The notes: generated by a model from the letters alone, not told the origin. A DNA stretch of 64,000 nt from Telluria sp042683405 (GCF_042683405.1 NZ_JBHUJS010000014.1:124001-188000); one strand, 5' to 3'; shown: positions 1-10,765, numbered from the stretch's first letter. Program-made: numbers and translations.

Positions 1-141
1 GACGCGGCGGGGCAGATCTTCGTTTTCTTCATCCTGACCGTGGCGGCCGCCGAATCGGCGATCGGCCTTGCGATCCTGGTGGTCCTGTTCCGCAACCTGG
101 ACACGATCAATGTGGAAGACCTGGACAGCCTCAAGGGCTGA
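1..141 (+). CDS. nuoK: NADH-quinone oxidoreductase subunit K, C-terminal part
   Basis: The window opens inside this gene; 46 codons remain before TGA. The fragment has two hydrophobic stretches separated by a short AAAES segment, with the conserved glutamate of the last NuoK helix, and ends in a polar tail (EDLDSLKG). NuoK is a small three-helix antiporter-like subunit of the membrane arm of respiratory complex I. The next gene is nuoL, 33 bases downstream on the same strand, which is the usual nuo operon order and supports the call. The 5' end lies outside the window. Confidence 0.93.
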   Translation, partial: DAAGQIFVFFILTVAAAESAIGLAILVVLFRNLDTINVEDLDSLKG

Positions 142-174
142 TTCATCCTCGAACTATAAAGACTAAGGTTTAAC

Positions 175-2235
<2,061 letters not shown>

Positions 2236-2261
2236 CGACGTTCGCAAAGAAATAAGAAACC

Positions 2262-3758
2262 ATGATGCAATCTACATTTCCTCCGTACCTGAGCCTTGCC
2301 ATCTGGCTGCCGATCGTCTTCGGCGTGCTGCTGCTGGCGATCGGCCGCGAGTCGAACAAGGGCCTGGTGCGCTGGCTCGCACTGGTGGGCGCGATCGTCA
2401 GCCTGCTGCCGACCATCCCGCTGATCCAGCACTTCGACAACGCCGCGCACGGCATGCAGTTCGTCGAGCTGACCCCGTGGATCGGCCGCTTCAACATCAT
2501 GTACGCGCTCGGCGTGGACGGCCTGTCGCTGTGGTTCGTGCCGCTGACCGCCTTCATCACCATCATCGTCGTGATCTCGGCCTGGGAAGTGATCCAGGAA
2601 CGCGTGTCGCAGTACATGGCCGCCTTCCTGATCCTGTCCGGCCTGATGATCGGCGTGTTCACCGCGACCGACGGCCTGCTGTTCTACTTCTTCTTTGAAG
2701 CGACCCTGATCCCGATGTACATCATCATCGGCATCTGGGGCGGCGAGAACCGCGTGTACGCGTCGTTCAAGTTCTTCCTCTACACCTTCTTCGGCTCGCT
2801 GCTGACGCTGGTCGCGATCATCTACCTGTACAACGCCGCCGGCGGCTCGTTCGACATCCTCAAGTGGCATCAACTGCCGCTGTCGATGGGCGAGCAGACC
2901 CTGATCTTCTTCGCCTTCCTGGCCGCGTTCGCGGTCAAGGTGCCGATGTTCCCGGTCCACACCTGGCTGCCGGACGTGCACGTGGAAGCGCCGACCGGCG
3001 GCTCCGCCGTGCTGGCCGCGATCATGCTGAAACTGGGCGCGTACGGCTTCCTGCGGTTCTCGCTGCCGATCACCCCGGACGCGTCGAAGGAATACGCCGG
3101 CCTGATCATCGTGCTGTCGCTGATCGCCGTGGTCTACATCGGCCTGGTCGCGCTGGTCCAGAAGGACATGAAAAAGCTGGTCGCGTACTCGTCGATCGCG
3201 CACATGGGCTTTGTCACGCTGGGCTTCTTCATGTTCAACGACATGTCGGTGCAGGGCGGTATCGTCCAGATGATCTCGCACGGCTTCGTGTCGGGTGCGA
3301 TGTTCCTGTGCATCGGCGTGCTGTACGACCGCATGCACTCGCGCCAGATCGCCGACTACGGCGGCGTGATCAACACCATGCCGCGCTTCGCCGCCTTCAT
3401 GGTGCTGTTCTCGATGGCCAACGCGGGCCTGCCTGCGACCTCCGGCTTCGTCGGCGAATTCATGGTCATCCTGGGTTCGGTGCAGTTCAACTTCGTCACC
3501 GGCATCCTGGCCGCCACCGCCCTGATCCTGGGCGCGGCGTACTCGCTGTGGATGGTCAAGCGCGTCATCTTCGGCGCGGTGGGCAATGCGCACGTGGCCG
3601 AACTGACGGACCTGAACGGCCGCGAATTCTTCATGCTGGGCGTGCTGGCACTGGCCACCCTGTACATGGGCCTGTACCCGGCGCCGTTCACGGACACGAT
3701 GCAAACTTCGGTTGCCGACCTGCTGCAGCACGTAGCTGCAGGCAAGCTTCCACAATAA
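2262..3758 (+). CDS. nuoM: NADH-quinone oxidoreductase subunit M
   Basis: This 498-residue multi-spanning protein is the middle antiporter-like subunit of complex I. Family signatures include the FFFEATLIPMYIIIGIWG helix, the VHTWLPDVHVEAPTGGS stretch near residues 230-247 and the KKLVAYSSIAHMGFV helix that carries the conserved lysine. There are two adjacent ATG codons (2262 and 2265); the first is used here. It lies 26 bases after nuoL and a few bases before nuoN, consistent with one transcript. Confidence 0.97.
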   Translation: MMQSTFPPYLSLAIWLPIVFGVLLLAIGRESNKGLVRWLALVGAIVSLLPTIPLIQHFDNAAHGMQFVELTPWIGRFNIMYALGVDGLSLWFVPLTAFITIIVVISAWEVIQERVSQYMAAFLILSGLMIGVFTATDGLLFYFFFEATLIPMYIIIGIWGGENRVYASFKFFLYTFFGSLLTLVAIIYLYNAAGGSFDILKWHQLPLSMGEQTLIFFAFLAAFAVKVPMFPVHTWLPDVHVEAPTGGSAVLAAIMLKLGAYGFLRFSLPITPDASKEYAGLIIVLSLIAVVYIGLVALVQKDMKKLVAYSSIAHMGFVTLGFFMFNDMSVQGGIVQMISHGFVSGAMFLCIGVLYDRMHSRQIADYGGVINTMPRFAAFMVLFSMANAGLPATSGFVGEFMVILGSVQFNFVTGILAATALILGAAYSLWMVKRVIFGAVGNAHVAELTDLNGREFFMLGVLALATLYMGLYPAPFTDTMQTSVADLLQHVAAGKLPQ

Positions 3759-3762
3759 GCGA

Positions 3763-5259
3763 ATGACTTACATGAATACCCCTAACCTTGTCCCGCTGTA
3801 CGCAGAGATCTTCATGGTGGTCGCGGCCTCCGCGATCCTGCTGATCGACATGTTCCTGTCGGACGCCAAGCGCCACCTGACCTACGTGATGTCGCTGCTC
3901 GCGCTGGCGGGCGCCGCGTTCATCTCGTACGTCGACTTCGCTGCCGGCACCACCGTGTACACGATGTCGAACATGTTCGTCTCCGACCCGATGGCGAACC
4001 TGCTCAAGCTGTTCACCTACCTGGCGACCGCGCTGACCCTGATCTACTCGCGCAAGTACGCGGCCGACCGCGCCATGACCGGCGGCGGCCACCTGGGCGG
4101 CGAGTTCTACGTGCTCGCGCTGTTCTCCGTGGTCGGCCAGATGGTCATGATCTCGGCCAACAACATGCTCTCCGTGTACCTGGGCCTGGAACTGATGTCG
4201 CTCGCGCTGTACGCGCTGGTGGCGATGCGCCGCGACCACGCCATGTCGACCGAAGCTGCGATGAAGTACTTCGTCCTTGGTGCGCTGGCATCCGGCTTCC
4301 TCCTGTACGGCATCTCGATGCTGTACGGCGCAACCGGCACGCTGGACATCAGCACCATGGCCAAAGTCGCTGCCGCCGGCACCGCCGACAGCACCATCAT
4401 GGTGTTCGGCCTGGTGTTCCTGGTCTCGGGCCTGGCGTTCAAGCTGGGCGCGGTCCCGTTCCACATGTGGGTGCCGGACGTCTACCAGGGTTCCCCGACC
4501 GCCGTCACGCTGCTGCTGGGCGCCGCGCCGAAGCTGGCCTCGTTCGCGATCTGCGTGCGCCTGCTGGTGGAAGGCCTGCCGTCGCTGGCAGTGGACTGGC
4601 AGCAGATGCTGCTGGTGCTGGCCGTGATGTCGCTCGCGATCGGCAACTTCACCGCGATCGCCCAGACCAACCTGAAGCGCATGCTGGCATATTCCACCAT
4701 CGCGCAGATGGGCTTCGTGCTGCTTGGCCTGCTGGCCGGCGTGAACGGCGCCGACCACTCCAACATGGCGACCGCCTACACCTCGGCGCTGTTCTACTCG
4801 ATCACCTACGTGCTGACCACGCTGGGCACCTTCGGCCTGATCATGCTGCTGGCGCGTAACGGCTTCGAAGCGGAAAACCTGAACGACTTCAAGGGCCTGG
4901 CCAAGCGTTCGCCATGGTTCGCTGCCGTGATGGCGATCCTGCTGTTCTCGCTGGCCGGCGTGCCGCCGATGATCGGCTTCACCGCCAAGTTCGCAGTGCT
5001 GCAGGCCGTCGTCGCCAGCGGCGCCGTGTGGCTCGCGATTACCGCCGTCCTGTTCTCGCTGGTTGGCGCCTACTACTACCTGCGCGTCATCAAGGTCATG
5101 TACTTCGACGAGCCGGTGGATACCGCAGCCATCTCGGCGCCTGCCGACATGCGCATCGCCCTGTCCCTGAACGGCATCTTCGTCCTGGTTGCCGGCATCG
5201 TGCCAGCGTTCCTGCTCGAAGCCTGCCTGCGCGCGATGAGCGCAACGCTGGCCTCCTGA
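3763..5259 (+). CDS. nuoN: NADH-quinone oxidoreductase subunit N
   Basis: This 498-residue antiporter-like subunit closes the membrane arm of complex I. Evidence includes the ELMSLALYALVAM helix, FHMWVPDVYQGSPT near residues 230-243 and the RMLAYSTIAQMGFVLLG segment. Two in-frame starts are possible, ATG 3763 and ATG 3772; the second would give a protein beginning MNTPNLVPL. The stop codon overlaps the start of the following DUF2818 gene (TGATG), which indicates translational coupling. Confidence 0.96.
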   Translation: MTYMNTPNLVPLYAEIFMVVAASAILLIDMFLSDAKRHLTYVMSLLALAGAAFISYVDFAAGTTVYTMSNMFVSDPMANLLKLFTYLATALTLIYSRKYAADRAMTGGGHLGGEFYVLALFSVVGQMVMISANNMLSVYLGLELMSLALYALVAMRRDHAMSTEAAMKYFVLGALASGFLLYGISMLYGATGTLDISTMAKVAAAGTADSTIMVFGLVFLVSGLAFKLGAVPFHMWVPDVYQGSPTAVTLLLGAAPKLASFAICVRLLVEGLPSLAVDWQQMLLVLAVMSLAIGNFTAIAQTNLKRMLAYSTIAQMGFVLLGLLAGVNGADHSNMATAYTSALFYSITYVLTTLGTFGLIMLLARNGFEAENLNDFKGLAKRSPWFAAVMAILLFSLAGVPPMIGFTAKFAVLQAVVASGAVWLAITAVLFSLVGAYYYLRVIKVMYFDEPVDTAAISAPADMRIALSLNGIFVLVAGIVPAFLLEACLRAMSATLAS

Positions 5260-5582
5260 TGGATGTATCGCTGGCTGCCTGGCTGGTGATCGCGCTCGCG
5301 GTCGCCGCCGCCAACCTGCCTTTCATGAACGAGCGCCTGTTCGGCGTGATCGCCCTGAAAGGCAGGACGGAAGAGGGCGCACCCCACAAGCCGCTGTGGG
5401 TGCGCCTGCTCGAACTGCTTGCCCTCTACATCGTTGTCGGCCTGCTCGCGCGCCTGCTCGAATCCAGCATTGGCGGCGCCTTCGTACAGGGCTGGGAATT
5501 CTACGCCGTCACCGTCCCCCTGTTCCTGGTGCTGGCCTTCCCCGGCTTCGTCCTGCGCTACCTCCGCCGCCACCACACCTGA
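5259..5582 (+). CDS. DUF2818 family small membrane protein
   Basis: This 107-residue protein begins at an ATG that overlaps the nuoN stop codon. It has an N-terminal hydrophobic segment (AAWLVIALAVAAANLPF), a polar stretch, and two further hydrophobic segments (LLELLALYIVVGLLARLLE and TVPLFLVLAFPGFVL), so it is probably a three-helix inner-membrane protein. DUF2818 proteins are found immediately after nuoN in betaproteobacteria. The coupling suggests a role in complex I assembly or stability, but that is inference. The short basic C-terminus (RYLRRHHT) probably faces the cytoplasm. Confidence 0.9.
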   Translation: MDVSLAAWLVIALAVAAANLPFMNERLFGVIALKGRTEEGAPHKPLWVRLLELLALYIVVGLLARLLESSIGGAFVQGWEFYAVTVPLFLVLAFPGFVLRYLRRHHT

Positions 5583-5590
5583 ATCGCGCC

Positions 5591-5680
5591 CCGAAATGGG
5601 GACAGACCCCATTTTCGAAATGGGGACAGACCCCATTTTCCGTGACCGTAAAATGTAAAATGGGGTCTGTCCCCATTTTG
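5591..5680. repeat. Cluster of three GGGGACAGACCCC palindromic repeats
   Basis: Three copies of a near-palindrome of about 22 bases are seen: two in the AAATGGGGACAGACCCC orientation starting at 5594 and 5618, and one inverted copy (AAAATGGGGTCTGTCCCC) starting at 5657. Each copy could fold into its own hairpin, and the third can pair with either of the others. The cluster lies between the nuo operon and the Nudix gene, so transcripts crossing it will contain strong stem-loops. The same unit recurs at 59800-59990. Confidence 0.9.
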
Positions 5681-5691
5681 TTGGAGCGCGT

Positions 5692-6243
5692 ATGTCATTG
5701 AAAGAGCGCCGCGTTAGCGGTGAGACGGTGTATGACGGCAAGTTCCTCAAGGTCGACTGCGACCTGATCGAACTGCCTGACGGCAAGCAAACCCACCGTG
5801 AATTCATCCGCCATCCCGGCGCCGTGGTGATCCTGCCGCTGCTGGCCGACGGCCGGGTGCTGGTGGAGCGCCAGTTCCGCTATCCGATGCAGCGCGAATT
5901 CATCGAGTTCCCGGCAGGTAAGATCGACCCGGGCGAAGCCGACCTCGATTGCGCCAAGCGCGAGCTTGAGGAAGAGACCGGCTACACCGCGAAGGAGTGG
6001 ACTTACGTCTGCACCATCCACAATGCGATCGCGTACTCCGACGAGCGACTCGAGCTCTTTCTCGCGCGCGACCTGACCGCCGGCGCGCCCAAGCTGGACG
6101 AAGGCGAGTTCCTCGAATGCTTTACCGCGACCGTGCCGGAACTGCTGGAGATGGTCAGGACAGGCAAGATCACCGACGTGAAAACGATCATCGGCCTGTT
6201 CTGGCTGGAGAAAATCGTGTCCGGGACCTGGCAACCGGCCTGA
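5692..6243 (+). CDS. Nudix hydrolase, ADP-ribose pyrophosphatase type
   Basis: This 183-residue protein carries a complete Nudix box at about residues 79-101 (GKIDPGE, seven residues, RELEEETGY), which fits GX5EX7REUXEEXGU. The preceding region (VLVERQFRYPMQREFIEFPAG) matches the ADP-ribose pyrophosphatase (NudF/YffH-like) subgroup that cleaves ADP-sugars to AMP and a sugar phosphate. The ATG follows a GGAG ribosome-binding site within the end of the repeat cluster. It is probably cytoplasmic housekeeping, and substrate preference cannot be fixed from sequence. Confidence 0.88.
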   Translation: MSLKERRVSGETVYDGKFLKVDCDLIELPDGKQTHREFIRHPGAVVILPLLADGRVLVERQFRYPMQREFIEFPAGKIDPGEADLDCAKRELEEETGYTAKEWTYVCTIHNAIAYSDERLELFLARDLTAGAPKLDEGEFLECFTATVPELLEMVRTGKITDVKTIIGLFWLEKIVSGTWQPA

Positions 6244-6247
6244 CCCC

Positions 6248-6946
6248 ATGAGAGTCCTGGCGCTGCTGCTCGTGCTGTGCTGGCCGCTGGCCGCGGAAGC
6301 AGCGCGCACGCCTTTCCAGGCGCGCTGCGAGGACACCATTGCCAGGACCACCACCACGCTGGTCGCGCGCCAGGCCGGCTACCTGGTCGACAACACCAAG
6401 TCCTTCCACCAGCTGACGCAGCTGAAGGAGCAGGGCGCCCAGCGCGGCTTCGTGCTGGGACTCACGCGCACGGAATCGCACGTGACCATCGACGCCACCG
6501 GCTCGATCCTGCACGACCGCGACAGCGACTATGAATGCATCGCCCCGCACATCGTGGTCAACCTCTGGTATTCCCCGATCACGGTCTACATCTCGCGCGA
6601 GTTCGGTCCCGGCACCTGTCCGTACCGCGAAGTGCTGTCGCATGAGTTGCGCCACGTGAAGCTGTACACCGACCACATGGAACAGGTGGCCCGCAGCGTG
6701 CGCGCGGCCCTCGCGGCGCGCTTTGGCGACAAGCCCATGTACGCGCCGCGCGGCCAGTCCAACGCCATGCTGGGCCGCGAAATCGACACCCGCTGGATCC
6801 CCTACATCAAGGCGGAACTGACGAAGGTGGAGCCGGTGCACGCCGCCATCGACTCCTACGAGGAGTACTCGCGCCTCAGCAAAGTTTGCGCAGGTGCGGT
6901 ACAGTCTATTATCGGACCAGCAAGCAGCAGGAACACCAAGCAATGA
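6248..6946 (+). CDS. Secreted protein with HELRH zincin-like motif
   Basis: This 232-residue protein starts with a short signal peptide (hydrophobic residues 4-15, likely cleavage after AEA). Residues 132-136 read HELRH, matching the HExxH zinc-binding motif of metallopeptidases, within SHELRHVKLYTDHM. There are several cysteines (28, 97 and 124 among them) that could form disulfides in the periplasm. I do not recognise a named family, and a third zinc ligand is not obvious. The start lies 4 bases after the Nudix gene and the stop overlaps ispD (ATGA), so it is in an operon with both. A predicted metallopeptidase is plausible, not proven. Confidence 0.75.
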   Translation: MRVLALLLVLCWPLAAEAARTPFQARCEDTIARTTTTLVARQAGYLVDNTKSFHQLTQLKEQGAQRGFVLGLTRTESHVTIDATGSILHDRDSDYECIAPHIVVNLWYSPITVYISREFGPGTCPYREVLSHELRHVKLYTDHMEQVARSVRAALAARFGDKPMYAPRGQSNAMLGREIDTRWIPYIKAELTKVEPVHAAIDSYEEYSRLSKVCAGAVQSIIGPASSRNTKQ

Positions 6947-7635
6947 CACAGCAGCAGCCGCGTTACGTCGCCCTCATCCCCGCCGCCGGCGTCGGCAGCA
7001 GGATGGGCGCGTCCACGCCCAAGCAGTACATGGAGATCGCCGGCCAGCCGATGCTGCGCCGGACCATCGCCGCCTTCCTCTCGTGCGACAGGATCGCGCA
7101 CACCTTTGTGGTGGTCAGCGAGGCAGACGGCTACATCGACGCCGTCGTGCCGTCCGGCGGCGTGACCGTGCTGCGCTGCGGCGGCGCTACCCGCATGGAA
7201 TCGATCCGCAATGGCCTCGCCGCCATCCGCGACCAGCTGCGCGACGAAGACCGCGTGCTGGTGCACGACGCCGCGCGCCCCGGCCTGACCGCGCAGCTGA
7301 TCGAACGGCTGATCGACACCGTCGGAGACGACCCGGCGGGCGGCCTGCTCGCGCTGCCGGTGGTGGACACCGTCAAGCGCCAGGGCGCCAGCGTGCAGAC
7401 GGTTCCCCGCGACGGCCTGTGGCTGGCGCAGACCCCGCAGATGTTCAGCTACCGGCTGCTGAGCGACGCGCTGGCCGCCGCCCATGACGCTGCCGCCATC
7501 ACCGATGACGCCAGCGCCGTCGAAGCCCTGGGCCTGTCGCCCCGGCTCGTCGAAGGGCATCCCCGCAACCTGAAGGTGACCCTGCCGGCCGACATCCGCA
7601 TCGCCGAGATGTACCTCGCATCACCCGATACTTGA
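6943..7635 (+). CDS. ispD: 2-C-methyl-D-erythritol 4-phosphate cytidylyltransferase
   Basis: This 230-residue enzyme converts MEP and CTP to CDP-methylerythritol in the non-mevalonate isoprenoid pathway. The N-terminal nucleotide-binding loop PAAGVGSRMGASTPKQY and the VLVHDAARP motif are diagnostic. The ATG at 6943 overlaps the stop codon of the upstream gene (ATGA) and gives the standard family length; a longer in-frame reading upstream is rejected because it would lie inside the HELRH gene. ispF follows 22 bases later. Confidence 0.96.
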   Translation: MTQQQPRYVALIPAAGVGSRMGASTPKQYMEIAGQPMLRRTIAAFLSCDRIAHTFVVVSEADGYIDAVVPSGGVTVLRCGGATRMESIRNGLAAIRDQLRDEDRVLVHDAARPGLTAQLIERLIDTVGDDPAGGLLALPVVDTVKRQGASVQTVPRDGLWLAQTPQMFSYRLLSDALAAAHDAAAITDDASAVEALGLSPRLVEGHPRNLKVTLPADIRIAEMYLASPDT

Positions 7636-7657
7636 GAACAGAGAGACACGAAAGACT

Positions 7658-8167
7658 ATGGCACTGGCATCCTATAATCCAACCCCGCCGTTCCGCATCG
7701 GCATCGGTTACGACTGTCACGCGCTGGTCGAAGGGCGCAAACTCGTGCTGGGCGGCGTGACCATCCCGCACAAGACCGGCCTGCAAGGCCACTCGGACGC
7801 GGACGCGCTGCTGCACGCCGTGATCGACGCGCTGCTCGGCGCCGCGGCGCTGGGCGACATCGGCAAGCACTTCCCGGATACCGACCCGATGTTCGCGGGC
7901 GCCGATTCGCGCACGCTGCTGCGCGAAGTGGCGCACCGCGTGCTGAATACCGGCTACACCATCGGGAACATCGACGCGACCATCATCGCGCAGCAGCCGA
8001 AGATGGCGCCGCACATCCCCCAGATGATCTCGCGCATCGCCGAGGACATCGGCGTCTCGCCGCAGCAGGTCAACATCAAGGCCAAGACCAACGAGAAGAT
8101 GGGCTACATCGGCCGGGAAGAGGGCATCGCCGCCGAGGCCGTGGCGATGCTGATCCGCGTGGCGTGA
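7658..8167 (+). CDS. ispF: 2-C-methyl-D-erythritol 2,4-cyclodiphosphate synthase
   Basis: This 169-residue enzyme forms the cyclodiphosphate from CDP-ME 2-phosphate. The metal-binding DxH motif (YDCHAL, about residues 19-24), the HSDADALLHAVIDALLGA segment and the C-terminal KAKTNEKMGYIGREEGIAA region are characteristic. The first ten residues (ALASYNPTP) are an unconserved extension before FRIGIGYD. It is co-transcribed with ispD, the commonest arrangement in proteobacteria. Confidence 0.97.
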   Translation: MALASYNPTPPFRIGIGYDCHALVEGRKLVLGGVTIPHKTGLQGHSDADALLHAVIDALLGAAALGDIGKHFPDTDPMFAGADSRTLLREVAHRVLNTGYTIGNIDATIIAQQPKMAPHIPQMISRIAEDIGVSPQQVNIKAKTNEKMGYIGREEGIAAEAVAMLIRVA

Positions 8168-8231
8168 GCAGCAGCGCGCTGTGGGAACGTGGAGTAAATC
8201 CCCCAGTCTTCCTCAAGCCGTGCGAAGCCGA

Positions 8232-8663
8232 TTAACGAACTATCGTTTCTGAACAGGGGCTCAAGTTCTGGTCGAAGACGAGCGTTAAGCTTCTGCGGTT
8301 GGCTTTCGATATTATCCAGTACACACGCGCTCTCACAACGCCGTCACCATCGGCTGGGTAATGTTTGGTAAGGATGTGAGCAACGCTATCCACATATGGA
8401 GCAGTACTCACTTTGGTGCCCTCTTGGAGCAAGAAGCAACTCAGATTCGCGTTCTTCAGTCCAGCGGGACTGGACTTTATGGTTAGATCGCCATGGATGA
8501 TCAAACTGGATGCGTTTTCGTGTGTGCTGAATGGGCGTACATCGCGGATAGTTACCGTAGCCGTGCCGCCTTCAAACGCGACCTGTAAGTCCTGTCCTTC
8601 TGTAGCAGAGCAAGCACTGCAAAGTAGAGTGACCGCGACAGCTTTAGTGAAGACCTGGCTCAT
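8232..8663 (-). CDS. Small secreted protein or lipoprotein of unknown function
   Basis: This 143-residue protein has an N-terminal hydrophobic segment followed by CSACSATEG, which could be a signal peptide or a weak lipobox. The rest is beta-rich looking and I do not recognise a family. The gene is clearly less GC-rich than its surroundings and lies on the minus strand next to a decayed RHS fragment. An immunity or accessory role in a former toxin locus is possible but unproven. Confidence 0.5.
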   Translation of the reverse strand: MSQVFTKAVAVTLLCSACSATEGQDLQVAFEGGTATVTIRDVRPFSTHENASSLIIHGDLTIKSSPAGLKNANLSCFLLQEGTKVSTAPYVDSVAHILTKHYPADGDGVVRARVYWIISKANRRSLTLVFDQNLSPCSETIVR

Positions 8664-8711
8664 TTGGATGCCTTATCGCGTTGAACTGCCTTTGGATCAT
8701 CTTGACCTCCT

Positions 8712-9185
8712 TTATCCATGAGTTTGGCTTGACAGTGGTCGCTTGGTTAGCGACCTTGATGCCAGCACCCGATCCGTTGACGAGTGATTTCCCAGGTAAA
8801 TGTATTTGGAGCCCGTGATGCCGGTTATTCCTGCGTAGCGGAGCTTGCCGTCGTTCCCGTAGACGAGCACTCGATTCACTCCATCGGTGCCAATCACGCT
8901 GACCTGTTGGCCGTGCCCGTCGTTGGTTGCTCCGCCTGAGATGCTGCTGGAGGTTAGGTTATCGAGAGCGTCGTACGCGTAAGTGGCCTTGCCCCACAGG
9001 TTGGGCGCGCTGACCGTCAATAATCGGTCCAAGTTATCGTATCCCAGGGTGCAGGTCGTCACGCTGACGTGATGCCGCCGATAATCGACGCGACGTTCGC
9101 GTTCGGATCGTAGGAGTAGGTATCATCCAGGACGCGAGGATTTAGTCTGACGTCCCTGCGCGGGGTTGCTCCAACTGCCGCGCAC
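8712..9185 (-). pseudogene. RHS/YD-repeat protein remnant, frameshifted and internally deleted
   Basis: Reading the minus strand, 9185-9063 encodes DTYSYDPNANVASIIGGI and then hits a stop. One frame over, 9062-8712 continues with YDNLDRLLTVSAP, YAYDALDNLTSS and, abruptly, DGHGQQVSVIGTDGVNRVLVYGNDGKLRYAG..KYIYLGNH. These are typical YD-repeat and RHS core phrases, but the core between DALDNLTSS and DGHGQQV is far too short. The fragment therefore shows a frameshift and an internal deletion, and it loses RHS similarity after YIYLGNH. It is a relic of an RHS polymorphic toxin or wall-associated protein. Confidence 0.75.
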
Positions 9186-9206
9186 TCCTCTTTTCGGGCA
9201 GTTTCG

Positions 9207-9782
9207 CTATTTCTCTCCGTTGGCTCGGGATGATCGTGACTGCTTTCGTTGATGTTGATCCAGTAGATCGCGTCTTAGGTCCGATACTGCTGGGCCCGCA
9301 CACTGCTCATTCCGGCAAGGGCGAATCAGCTGCAGACCGCCCAAGAGCGCCCAACTGTCGAGTGCAGAATTTTTTTCGAAGAGAAGTATCAAGTCGCATG
9401 ACGCGTCCTTTTTTATCCGAATACGCGCACTTGCCCATTCGGTATTTTCCCATTTTGCTTTCCGAGAATATGTGATCAGCTCAAGCGTATCCGCATAGCC
9501 AGTCTTGCATCCGTAGGGCTCTAATACCCGTAGTTTCGAATGAGGCTCGAATCTGTCTTTGAGAATCCAGACTCTATCGTGGATCGAGTCATCGGCTAGT
9601 CTACGTGTTACCTCGTAAGCGCCCTCAGCGATACACCATGATGAAAGTCGGAGCTCGCACTGATGGGGAGGGGCAGCGTAAGCTGACGTGCTACCCGCTA
9701 GATTGGCACCGCAAAACGAGAGTGTGGCGATGACGAGGAAAAATCTTGCAACACTTATAAATTTCATTAACATCCTTCGCAA
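9207..9782 (-). CDS. Small secreted protein of unknown function
   Basis: The reading frame gives up to 191 residues, but a later methionine (MKFISVARFFLVIATLSF, residue 7) is a more natural start for the signal peptide, with likely cleavage near AYAA. The mature part contains several cysteines (near CELRLSSWC and CKTGY) and a basic C-terminus. I recognise no family. It is AT-richer than the flanking genes and lies directly upstream (in its own direction) of the RHS remnant, so an immunity-type or cargo gene of that locus is possible. Confidence 0.5.
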   Translation of the reverse strand: MRRMLMKFISVARFFLVIATLSFCGANLAGSTSAYAAPPHQCELRLSSWCIAEGAYEVTRRLADDSIHDRVWILKDRFEPHSKLRVLEPYGCKTGYADTLELITYSRKAKWENTEWASARIRIKKDASCDLILLFEKNSALDSWALLGGLQLIRPCRNEQCAGPAVSDLRRDLLDQHQRKQSRSSRANGEK

Positions 9783-10012
9783 AGATCAAAGTCTTCTAGG
9801 TTCACCTATTCTTTGGTTCTCCGAAGACGTCGCGATGTAAGAAATTCTGGAGCTACGCACGATCGCAACGACGTGCGCGGAGGATTTCATTCGCGATTGA
9901 TGCATTTGATAGCATCGGCGCCAATCAGGATCAATAAAGCGATCTAGAGCAGCTACGACCCTAAGAGCAGAGCTGAAACCGGCTGAGCGCGACGATCTAT
10001 TCTCCGAACTAT

Positions 10013-10348
10013 TCAGGAGCCAACAATATTAACGATTGCAAACAATGAGAGGAAGGTCGCAACAAAGCCTATAATTGCCGCTAACGCCGACGATACGGTA
10101 CTTCGGACGAGTGGCCTGAGTTTACGATCTTCAAGGCTGTGCCAAGCTGCCCGGGCGGCAATGACCATGCCAACCCCGATGCATATCATGAAAGGATAAG
10201 GCGTACCATGTTTGCAGCCAAACAAAGGTAGCAGGACTATATATGTCGCTGCGTTAATAAAAGCGCACAATAAAGACAAGCTAGCCAACTTAACAGTTAG
10301 CGTCTTCGTTTTATTCCGTCTTCCACTATAAGAATTGTGAAATGTCAT
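10013..10348 (-). CDS. Small membrane protein of unknown function
   Basis: This 111-residue protein has a basic N-terminus and three or four hydrophobic segments (LASLSLLCAFINAATYIVLL, MICIGVGMVIAARAAW, ALAAIIGFVATFLSLFAIV). It is not a family I recognise. A different reading frame on the same strand ends (…DPLRLSERPGRE, stop near 10352-10354) only a few bases before this ATG, a spacing expected for a toxin C-terminus followed by its membrane immunity protein. That interpretation is inference from the arrangement and the nearby RHS remnant. Confidence 0.5.
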   Translation of the reverse strand: MTFHNSYSGRRNKTKTLTVKLASLSLLCAFINAATYIVLLPLFGCKHGTPYPFMICIGVGMVIAARAAWHSLEDRKLRPLVRSTVSSALAAIIGFVATFLSLFAIVNIVGS

Positions 10349-10765
10349 CGTCTATTCTCGGCCAGGGCGTTCGCTTAAGCGTAGTGGGTCCGGCTCTTTT
10401 GGTTTTGGCGGTGTCTGAGCGTTTTTAGCGTTATTTATCAGTTTAGTGGTTTCAGTTTTGCAACTATTGGTGGAGCCTCAGTTTGGAGAAACGGACCGAC
10501 GTCCGTAGATTTTCTGGCTCGTGTATGGTCCTGTTTTTCGGTGGCGCGGATTTTGTTCAGCCACAGGCCAAGGGTGGCAATGTGAAGCTTGTTTGTCCCA
10601 TCACAGGCTAATTTCGCCGTGGAAATCGATTCCAAAAAATATTCAGAGATCCGCTGCGGGTCGGATACGAGAGGGGTGAGGGTAGGGCAGAGGCAGTTCG
10701 CAGGAATGAGGACGCGCGCTCCAGTTATAATTTCTCGCTAACCCGGACATCAGAAAAGATCACGC
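10349..10765. other. Gene-poor intergenic stretch upstream of the MFS gene
   Basis: No well-supported gene is seen in these 417 bases. On the minus strand a 65-codon reading frame (10635-10438) lacks a recognisable domain. Part of a second frame (about 10430-10352) encodes a proline/lysine-rich tail ending just before the small membrane protein. The composition is low in GC like the rest of the 8232-10700 island. The right end holds a TATAAT box for the MFS gene. Confidence 0.4.
10726..10731 (+). promoter_or_regulatory. Putative -10 box of the MFS gene
   Basis: TATAAT, a perfect sigma-70 -10 hexamer, lies 35 bases before the MFS start codon in an otherwise GC-rich stretch. A good -35 element at 17-bp spacing is not obvious, so the call rests on the hexamer and its position. 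Confidence 0.4.

Noticed and set aside
7673..7678. TATAAT inside the first codons of ispF
   Set aside because: It lies within coding sequence just after the start codon and is unlikely to be a functional promoter for a known gene.
10438..10635. 65-residue minus-strand reading frame
   Set aside because: No ribosome-binding site, no domain and low-GC intergenic context; too weak to list as a gene.
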